This document shows, in pieces, positions 1 through 7,243 of a DNA stretch of 10,853 nucleotides. Under the pieces are notes generated by a model. That model saw only the letters and a program-made list of their open reading frames with translations. It did not search any database and was not told the DNA's origin. Source of the DNA: Cuniculiplasma sp052315315 (GTDB lineage Archaea; Thermoplasmatota; Thermoplasmata; Thermoplasmatales; Thermoplasmataceae); NCBI GenBank assembly GCA_052315315.1, contig JBLSDE010000042.1:1-10853 (forward strand), given 5' to 3'. The position numbers and the translations under genes are program-made. Numbering within the stretch: the stretch's first letter is position 1; each line of letters starts with the position of its first letter.

Positions 1-43
1 TCTTCCTTACAATTTCCCATATCTTTTTATCAAACTCTTCCAT
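1..43 (-). CDS. 5' end of an unidentified protein gene (runs off left edge)
   Basis: Only the first 14 codons are in the window, reading MEEFDKKIWEIVRK, an acidic/basic amphipathic start. The start ATG (43-41) is chosen because a strong Shine-Dalgarno, GGAGG at 57-53 on this strand, lies nine bases upstream. The other upstream ATG (50-48) is followed by an in-frame TGA after five more codons. The gene is divergent from the mrp gene. A TATA-like box for it could be ATAAAAG (87-81) or ATAAATTT (103-96). Too little protein is visible to name a function. A link to Fe-S assembly is possible given the mrp neighbour but has no sequence support here. Confidence 0.6.
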   Translation of the reverse strand, partial: MEEFDKKIWEIVRK

Positions 44-50
44 TATTCAT

Positions 51-78
51 TGCCTCCTGTGGTTGTTCTAAGGAGGCA
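51..78 (-). promoter_or_regulatory. Inverted repeat that buries a Shine-Dalgarno
   Basis: TGCCTCCT (51-58) and AGGAGGCA (71-78) are a perfect 8-bp inverted repeat with a 12-base spacer. On the minus strand the gene-proximal arm contains the GGAGG ribosome binding site of the leftward gene starting at 43, and the distal arm is its anti-Shine-Dalgarno. If transcription starts at or upstream of about 78, the leader can fold and hide the site. If it starts near 60, only the binding site is transcribed and the repeat has no RNA role. The plus-strand AGGAGG also precedes a short ORF, so the repeat could simply be two divergent ribosome binding sites. Confidence 0.5.
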
Positions 79-85
79 TCCTTTT

Positions 86-169
86 ATGTTTCATGAAATT
101 TATCCATTGTTGATGGAGTTATTTCATTTGTTCTTACACAAGATTCGGGATACTATCTTAGGCATCTAA
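86..169 (+). CDS. Possible 27-residue small ORF
   Basis: An ATG at 86 is preceded by AAGGAGG (70-76) at nine bases, a near-ideal Shine-Dalgarno. It opens a 27-codon frame ending in TAA at 167-169. The peptide is hydrophobic and Leu/Ile-rich (starting MFHEIYPLLMELFHLF) and could form one short helix. It ends 44 bases before the mrp start, so it could be a leader peptide or a free microprotein. Against it, the Shine-Dalgarno is also explained as the second arm of the inverted repeat at 51-78, no TATA box for it is obvious, and the frame overlaps the likely promoter of the divergent gene. Confidence 0.25.
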   Translation: MFHEIYPLLMELFHLFLHKIRDTILGI

Positions 170-184
170 AACGTTCACAAATTG

Positions 185-192
185 ATTAAATA
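185..192 (+). promoter_or_regulatory. TATA box of the mrp gene
   Basis: ATTAAATA at 185-192 matches the archaeal TATA consensus and is centred about 25 bases before the ATG at 214. This is the spacing expected if the transcript begins at the start codon (leaderless). No Shine-Dalgarno precedes that ATG. Confidence 0.55.
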
Positions 193-213
193 AGCAGGAT
201 TAATCATGTGAAC

Positions 214-1047
214 ATGGCAAAAGGAACAATAAAAATTAACACACCTCCGCCGCCTGTTCAGACACCACCTCAACCAACAACCAAGTATAAGGGAGTAAAG
301 CATACCATAATGGTTATGAGTGGTAAAGGGGGCGTTGGCAAAAGCACATTCTCTGTAAATCTTGCGGTGACTCTTGCGAGAAAGTACGTAGTGGGTTTAA
401 TTGACGCAGATATTAACGGACCTGATGATCCCATGCTCCTGGGTGTATCAAAGGAAAAGGTATATGCTAGTGAGAAGGGAATTGAACCCACGAAGACCAA
501 ATATGGCGTGGACGTCATATCTATGGCCTTCTTTCTTCCAGACGAGAAGACCGCAGTTATATGGAGAGGCGCCCTTAGGCATAAAGCTGTTCAGCAGTTT
601 CTGGAAGATACAGTTTGGGAAGGTAAGGATTATGTGATTCTGGATTTCCCACCTGGTACAGGAGATGAGGCACTTACGGTTTCACAGATGATCCCAAAAA
701 ATGATGGTGTCATTATAGTTGTAACACCACAGGAGCTGGCCCTTTTAGATGCTAAAAAAGCAATCAATTTTGCTGAACAGATGCATCTTAGGGTATTGGG
801 TATAGTGGAGAATATGAGTGGATTTGCCTGCCCTCATTGCGGTACAGTAACAGAGATCTTCAAATCGGGAGGTGCAGAAAAACTTGCAAGAGAAATTGGT
901 GTTCCATTCCTTGGTAAAATCCCCATATACCCTGAGATAGTCCAAAATGCTGATACAGGAATACCAGCAGTTGCAGCCTCTGAAGAAATAAGAAAAATTT
1001 ATGAAAAAATAGCTGACAAAATAGAAGAGCAAATTAATAACCAATAA
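214..1047 (+). CDS. mrp: Mrp/NBP35/ApbC-family Fe-S cluster carrier ATPase
   Basis: Cytosolic P-loop ATPase of the Mrp/Nbp35/ApbC family, which in characterised members holds a labile 4Fe-4S cluster at a dimer interface and passes it to apo-proteins. Counting from the ATG at 214 (277 aa), a proline-rich N-terminal tail (about residues 10-22) leads into the deviant Walker A motif GKGGVGKS (37-44), then the DADINGP switch region, a Walker B-like VILDFPPGTGDE segment, and a C-terminal CPHC motif (C206, C209), the expected cluster ligands. Length is typical of the short archaeal form, which lacks the N-terminal DUF59 domain of many bacterial Mrp proteins. A GTG at 208 in the same frame would add two residues; the ATG is preferred because the TATA box at 185-192 fits a leaderless start there. 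The gene is monocistronic and convergent with the 23S rRNA gene. Confidence 0.93.
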   Translation: MAKGTIKINTPPPPVQTPPQPTTKYKGVKHTIMVMSGKGGVGKSTFSVNLAVTLARKYVVGLIDADINGPDDPMLLGVSKEKVYASEKGIEPTKTKYGVDVISMAFFLPDEKTAVIWRGALRHKAVQQFLEDTVWEGKDYVILDFPPGTGDEALTVSQMIPKNDGVIIVVTPQELALLDAKKAINFAEQMHLRVLGIVENMSGFACPHCGTVTEIFKSGGAEKLAREIGVPFLGKIPIYPEIVQNADTGIPAVAASEEIRKIYEKIADKIEEQINNQ

Positions 1048-1063
1048 ATTTCAATTATTCCAA

Positions 1064-1124
1064 TTTTTATAAATAATAATCAATCCCATCAAAAATCAAA
1101 AAAATTTCAAATAAATTTTTGATT
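1064..1124. terminator. Terminator region between convergent mrp and 23S rRNA genes
   Basis: Downstream of the mrp stop, the plus strand has T5 runs at 1064-1068 and 1116-1120. AATCAAAAA (1095-1103) pairs with TTTTTGATT (1116-1124) around a 12-base loop, so a hairpin with T-runs is readable from both strands. Archaeal termination mainly needs T-runs, so the hairpin may be incidental in such AT-rich DNA. Confidence 0.45.
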
Positions 1125-1147
1125 GAAACATTTTCTCATAAAACTGT

Positions 1148-1163
1148 AAAAAAGATAAAAAAA
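1148..1163 (-). terminator. T-rich terminator of the 23S rRNA transcript
   Basis: On the minus strand, T7-ATC-T6 (1163-1148) begins about 17 bases past the outer arm of the 23S processing stem. A double poly-T run is the typical archaeal intrinsic termination signal, and the position fits the end of the rRNA primary transcript. Confidence 0.6.
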
Positions 1164-1179
1164 CACACTTGGTATGTTT

Positions 1180-1205
1180 GACCGATCATTAATCAAGAAA
1201 CATGG

Positions 1206-1213
<8 letters not shown>
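1180..1213 (-). repeat. 3' arm of the pre-23S rRNA processing stem
   Basis: Read on the rRNA strand, this segment follows and includes the 23S 3' end: TGCACAATCCAT (1213-1202), a weaker segment (1201-1196), a 3-nt bulge TGA (1195-1193), TTAA (1192-1189) and TGATCGGTC (1188-1180). Each paired block has its exact complement in the 5' arm at 4115-4154. The order 9-bp helix, bulge, 4-bp helix, bulge matches the bulge-helix-bulge substrate of the archaeal tRNA splicing endonuclease. Confidence 0.7.
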
Positions 1214-4114
<2,901 letters not shown>

Positions 4115-4122
<8 letters not shown>

Positions 4123-4154
4123 CCATTTTGCTCTCTATTTAACATTGATCGGTC
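4115..4154 (-). repeat. 5' arm of the pre-23S rRNA processing stem
   Basis: In rRNA sense, GACCGATCA (4154-4146) is followed by a 3-nt bulge ATG (4145-4143), TTAA (4142-4139), an A/G-rich linker, and ATGGATTGTGCA (4126-4115), which enters the mature rRNA. Complementary blocks lie at 1180-1213. The outer helix is 9 bp, the central helix 4 bp and the inner helix 12 bp. The linker next to the central helix pairs only weakly (ATAGA with TTTCT, one mismatch). Confidence 0.7.
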
Positions 4155-4396
4155 TCATCGGTTATTTCTAACCTCATACCCTTCCCTTATGATATTATGC
4201 TCATAAGGTGCATTTAAGCGTGCGTATCACACGTATTGATTGCTCTGATATTAAGGTTTTGGTAAGTATACATTTTTCACAGAGGAAACCAAGCTTACCC
4301 TGAGATAATAGGATTTACCAAAATATTTTAAAAGATATAGCAAGATTGATACTCTTCAGAAAAAACTATCGCTAAAATTCTAAAGAGATTAAGATT
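4155..4396 (-). promoter_or_regulatory. Leader and promoter region of the 23S rRNA gene
   Basis: This gene-free stretch must contain the rRNA promoter. On the minus strand two TATA-like boxes are visible: CTTAAATG (4218-4211), which would start a short leader near 4189, and TTTTAAAATA (4333-4324), which would give a leader of roughly 180 bases. A perfect dyad CTTATGA/TCATAAG (4186-4192, 4201-4207) lies at the predicted start site of the nearer box. TTTTGGTAA (4257-4265) pairs with TTACCAAAA (4315-4323), with a competing GGTAAG/CTTACC pairing inside. No tRNA, 16S or protein gene is visible here. Which box is used cannot be decided from sequence. Confidence 0.4.
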
Positions 4397-4410
4397 AAAA
4401 ATTTAAAAAA
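4397..4410 (-). terminator. T-rich terminator after the NifX-like gene
   Basis: Directly after the stop codon at 4413-4411 the minus strand reads T6-AAA-T5 (4410-4397), a double poly-T signal that would end the transcript before the 23S promoter region. Confidence 0.5.
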
Positions 4411-4761
4411 TTACTCTCTGTATAGATTGAAATCAAGTTCATTCACAGCTTTTGATTCCAGTTCTTTCAGCTTGGGTTCTACCTCATCCAGTTTCTCTTC
4501 ATCCACTGGAATGTATTTCATTCTGCCCTTGGACATATGATATGACCCGGGACAAAGGAACCCCTCTTTTACCAGTATGGAATCGGCCTTTAAGGTAAGT
4601 ATTCCTGCCATAGCTCTTTCCTTACCCTGATAGGGCGATCCATAACCTGGGTTTTCGTACATTTTCTTTTCACCGGTCTCTGTGTCTATTTGCACAATAG
4701 TATTACCGTATTCTAATGGCATCAGGACATTCTCATCATCGACAACTGCTATTACTTTCAT
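4411..4761 (-). CDS. Small conserved-looking protein, possibly NifX/NifB-type fold
   Basis: A 116-residue soluble protein with no signal peptide or membrane segment. The N-terminus MKVIAVVDDENV, the YGNTIVQIDTETGE hairpin followed by YENPGYG, and the helix-strand unit AMAGILTLKADSILVKEGF resemble in order and spacing the small RNase H-like proteins of the NifX / Fe-Mo-cofactor-binding family (PF02579). The C-terminal 30 residues are a charged helix. Only one cysteine (C70, in FLCPG) is present. The assignment rests on remembered family pattern and is tentative; a plain conserved hypothetical is the safe label. The start is supported by a TATA box about 25 bases upstream (leaderless) and no competing ATG. 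It is divergent from the photolyase gene. If it is NifX-like, metal-cofactor binding would be expected; there are no nitrogenase genes here. Confidence 0.8.
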   Translation of the reverse strand: MKVIAVVDDENVLMPLEYGNTIVQIDTETGEKKMYENPGYGSPYQGKERAMAGILTLKADSILVKEGFLCPGSYHMSKGRMKYIPVDEEKLDEVEPKLKELESKAVNELDFNLYRE

Positions 4762-4780
4762 TAGTACTTACATGCAGATT

Positions 4781-4791
4781 TCTTTTATTAA
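4781..4791 (-). promoter_or_regulatory. TATA box of the NifX-like gene
   Basis: TTAATAAAAGA on the minus strand is centred about 25 bases before the ATG at 4761, consistent with a leaderless transcript. It abuts the TATA box of the divergent photolyase gene. Confidence 0.45.
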
Positions 4792-4803
4792 CTTTATTAA
4801 GTT
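4790..4803 (+). promoter_or_regulatory. TATA box of the photolyase gene inside a small dyad
   Basis: CTTTATTAA (4792-4800) is centred about 27 bases before the photolyase ATG at 4824, the leaderless spacing. It sits within AACTT-TATT-AAGTT (4790-4803), a dyad with perfect 5-bp arms lying between the two divergent TATA boxes. A regulator bound there could affect both genes, but 5-bp arms in AT-rich DNA can arise by chance. Confidence 0.4.
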
Positions 4804-4823
4804 GGAAATGATACAAATTTTCA

Positions 4824-6125
4824 ATGAATTCTCTTTATATCCTAAATGGAAATGCAAGGCTTCAATCTAATGATGCTCTGGCATATGCATCAAAAATGGG
4901 AAGGAAAGTTATACCTATTTTTCTTGACGATACAAAAATATTTCCAGAGGGAAGTGCATCAAGATGGTGGTACAGTGAGATAGGAAACTCTATGGTTAAT
5001 GATGGAACAGGGAACTCAAATTTTATGGTTAGAAGTTCAGGTGAATACGTACTTTTACTGAAAAAGATAATTGAAGAGAATAAAATAGGAGAAATACTTA
5101 TTCACGAAATACCAAGGAACAATTTCCTGAAAGCTATCGAAATTATGAGAGAACATCTACAAAAATTTGTAAATATTAGGGTGTTTCCTTCAAATAATCT
5201 TCTGAAAACTGAGGAAATGTTAAAAATGAAGGTAAATTTTCTGAATTTTAGTTCATTTTATGAAAAAATTAAGGAGGTGAAACTGGAAGGTAAGGTTGAC
5301 GACATATATGCTGAACAAGACTTGCCTGAATTTGCAGATCTTAATGGAAAATTCGATCACTATAATCCAAAATGGGCCGTAAAGCTAAGGAAAATTTGGA
5401 AACCCGGTATAAACCACAGAAGGGTAATTGAGAAACTAAGAGAATTTAATTGCGATAACAAGATTGATGGAAGCAGAGTATCTCCCTATATCAGTCATGG
5501 GCAGATTGACGTGAAGGGAATTTGGAAACATGCTGAGGAACTGGGGGAGGGATCTGAGAGAATTAAAAGGAATATTGCGTGGAGAGAGTTTTTTTACATT
5601 GCATATTTGAGGAGGCAAAACATGGATCGCACTGAGTGCAATGCAAAATTCAGGGATTTTCCATGGTCTGACAGTAGTGAGAGTTTCCTATCATGGAGAA
5701 CAGGCTCTACGGGATTTAAGATTGTTGATGCAGCAATGAGACAACTCTGGACTGAAGGATGGATAAGCAATGAACTGAGAATGATAACCTCGGATTTCCT
5801 GACAAAATGCCTTTTGGTGAAATGGGACTTTGGTGCCAGATGGTTCATGGACACCCTTGTTGACGCTGACGAATCTGTTAATTACTCTTCCTGGCAATAT
5901 ATTGCCGGTGTTGGTGGATTTTCATGGCCCTTTTTTAGAATATTTAATCCCATTAAAAAATGGCATGAACTCGACCCAACGAGTGAATACTTTGAAAAAT
6001 TTGTAGGGAAGAGTGCAGGGAACTATGAAGAGTTAGGGGAAAAAGAGCAGGAAAAAATTTACAAAGATATGAGAAAAAGAGCCATTGAGACTTACAAAAG
6101 TTTCAGTAATAGCCATCCAACTTAA
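4824..6125 (+). CDS. phr: Deoxyribodipyrimidine photolyase (class I-type photolyase/cryptochrome family)
   Basis: A 433-residue flavoprotein of the photolyase/cryptochrome family, which repairs UV pyrimidine dimers by light-driven electron transfer from reduced FAD. The N-terminal alpha/beta domain (about 1-130) is followed by the helical FAD domain (about 170-420) with SRVSPYISHGQ, AWREFFY (W253), VDAAMRQLWTEGW, ELRMITSDFLTK and FFRIFNP. The electron-transfer tryptophan triad is present: W281, W334 and W357 have the same 53- and 23-residue spacing as W306/W359/W382 of E. coli PhrB. N316 matches N341, typical of CPD photolyases; the (6-4) family has His there. Several substrate-side residues differ from PhrB: N250 for E274, E317 for R342, Y359 for W384. 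The start fits a leaderless transcript. The 3' end overlaps convergent purM by 23 bp. The repaired lesion and any antenna cofactor cannot be told from sequence. Confidence 0.92.
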   Translation: MNSLYILNGNARLQSNDALAYASKMGRKVIPIFLDDTKIFPEGSASRWWYSEIGNSMVNDGTGNSNFMVRSSGEYVLLLKKIIEENKIGEILIHEIPRNNFLKAIEIMREHLQKFVNIRVFPSNNLLKTEEMLKMKVNFLNFSSFYEKIKEVKLEGKVDDIYAEQDLPEFADLNGKFDHYNPKWAVKLRKIWKPGINHRRVIEKLREFNCDNKIDGSRVSPYISHGQIDVKGIWKHAEELGEGSERIKRNIAWREFFYIAYLRRQNMDRTECNAKFRDFPWSDSSESFLSWRTGSTGFKIVDAAMRQLWTEGWISNELRMITSDFLTKCLLVKWDFGARWFMDTLVDADESVNYSSWQYIAGVGGFSWPFFRIFNPIKKWHELDPTSEYFEKFVGKSAGNYEELGEKEQEKIYKDMRKRAIETYKSFSNSHPT

Positions 6126-7119
6126 CTTCATATTTTGGTATGTAAATTCCGCTACCGTTTTCTACGTGGCCTATTTCCTTGACCTGCATCCTTGTCCTCA
6201 AGGTTGTAATAAAATCACTCTTGCTTTCTTCATTTATTACAACCATGAATCCTGTTCCCATGTTAAATGTTTCATACATCTGTGTCCAGGATAGGTTTCC
6301 CATGTCATGGAGTTGCTTGAATACATTTTGGGGTTCCACGGGATCATCAAAAACATATTTCATATCCTTAAGTCTCACAATATTTCTGAAACCTCCACCA
6401 GTTATGTTTGCCATGCCTTTTATGTCCACAATATTCACTATATCCAGAATATCTCTTACATATATTCTTGTTGGTTCAAGAACCACCTCAGAGGTCTTCT
6501 TGTTTTCTCCTGGAAATTTATCCTCCATTCCTATGTTATTTTCCTTCAAAATTTTCCTTACTGTTGTAAAACCATTCGAATGTAACCCACTACTCTGCAA
6601 TGAGTAGATTATATCGCCCTCACTTATTCTTTCACCGGTAATTATGGAATTTTTCTGAACTACCCCAATAACACTTCCAGCAATGTCTATTGGGTTTATA
6701 ATATCTGGGACCAGAGCTGATTCGCCACCTATGATAGAAATATTTGCCATTTGTGCACCCACATTTAGACCCACTCCAAGTTCCTTTGCAACAATTGGGT
6801 CTGTATTTCTTAGAGAAAGATAATCAAGCATGGCAATGGGCTCAGCCCCAACAGTGATTGTGTCATTTACATTCATTGCTACACAATCTATCCCAAGTCC
6901 TTCCCACTTGTTTGCCTCTGCGGCAAGCATAACCTTAGTCCCAACACCGTCGGTATTGAACGCAATCGCTATATTTCCAAGATCTATTAAGGATGTAAAT
7001 CCACCCATTGGACCCATTGTTTTGAAATCTTCACGCCTGTACTTAAGTTGTCTTACAAGGATGCTAACGAATTCTCCAATTGCACTTCGATTCAACATCT
7101 TATCATTGGGATCGCTCAT
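6103..7119 (-). CDS. purM: Phosphoribosylformylglycinamidine cyclo-ligase (AIR synthetase)
   Basis: PurM closes the imidazole ring of FGAM using ATP to give aminoimidazole ribonucleotide in de novo purine synthesis. The 338-residue protein aligns along nearly its whole length with E. coli PurM as I remember it: GPMGGF (36-41), NTDGVGTK (55-62), GIDCVAMNVND (76-86), GAEPIAMLDY (91-100), GGESALVPDI (131-140), SSGLHSNG (176-183), LEPTRIYV (214-221), NITGGGF (238-244) and ETFNMGTGF (283-291). The N-terminus is atypical: the Y-x-x-AGVD segment that normally opens PurM is not visible, and an in-frame TGA five codons upstream excludes a longer start. The gene is alone, with no other pur genes nearby. 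Its tail overlaps the photolyase gene on the other strand. Confidence 0.95.
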   Translation of the reverse strand: MSDPNDKMLNRSAIGEFVSILVRQLKYRREDFKTMGPMGGFTSLIDLGNIAIAFNTDGVGTKVMLAAEANKWEGLGIDCVAMNVNDTITVGAEPIAMLDYLSLRNTDPIVAKELGVGLNVGAQMANISIIGGESALVPDIINPIDIAGSVIGVVQKNSIITGERISEGDIIYSLQSSGLHSNGFTTVRKILKENNIGMEDKFPGENKKTSEVVLEPTRIYVRDILDIVNIVDIKGMANITGGGFRNIVRLKDMKYVFDDPVEPQNVFKQLHDMGNLSWTQMYETFNMGTGFMVVINEESKSDFITTLRTRMQVKEIGHVENGSGIYIPKYEVKLDGYY

Positions 7120-7140
7120 ATCAGTAAGGCATCACTTCAT

Positions 7141-7170
7141 ATCTTAAAACTTTATCAAAAATATATATTA
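7141..7170 (-). promoter_or_regulatory. Promoter region of purM
   Basis: On the minus strand, GTTTTAAGAT (7150-7141) is centred about 26 bases before the purM ATG and would give a leaderless transcript. A second box, AATATATAT (7170-7162), would start a leader of about 20 bases. No Shine-Dalgarno is seen before the ATG, which favours the nearer box. Confidence 0.4.
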
Positions 7171-7198
7171 TTTTAATAGCCTATGAAACTAATATGAT

Positions 7199-7232
7199 AA
7201 AAATGATTCGATTAACCAAGAAAGATTAAAAA
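7199..7232 (-). terminator. Weak T-run terminator after the surface protein gene
   Basis: Past the stop codon at 7246-7244 the minus strand has T5 at 7232-7228 and a further T5 at 7203-7199, before the purM promoter. This suggests purM and the surface protein gene are separate units, although both are leftward and only 124 bases apart. Confidence 0.3.
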
Positions 7233-7243
7233 TAGTATATAAT

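Noticed and set aside
208..213. GTG start for mrp two codons upstream of the ATG
   Set aside because: No Shine-Dalgarno supports it, and the TATA box spacing fits the ATG at 214 better; it cannot be fully excluded.
1048..1179. 5S rRNA or tRNA downstream of the 23S gene
   Set aside because: The gap is AT-rich, contains terminators only, and has no 5S or tRNA-like sequence.
6179..6607. Rightward open frames inside purM
   Set aside because: They are antisense to well-conserved PurM motifs and look like mirror frames.
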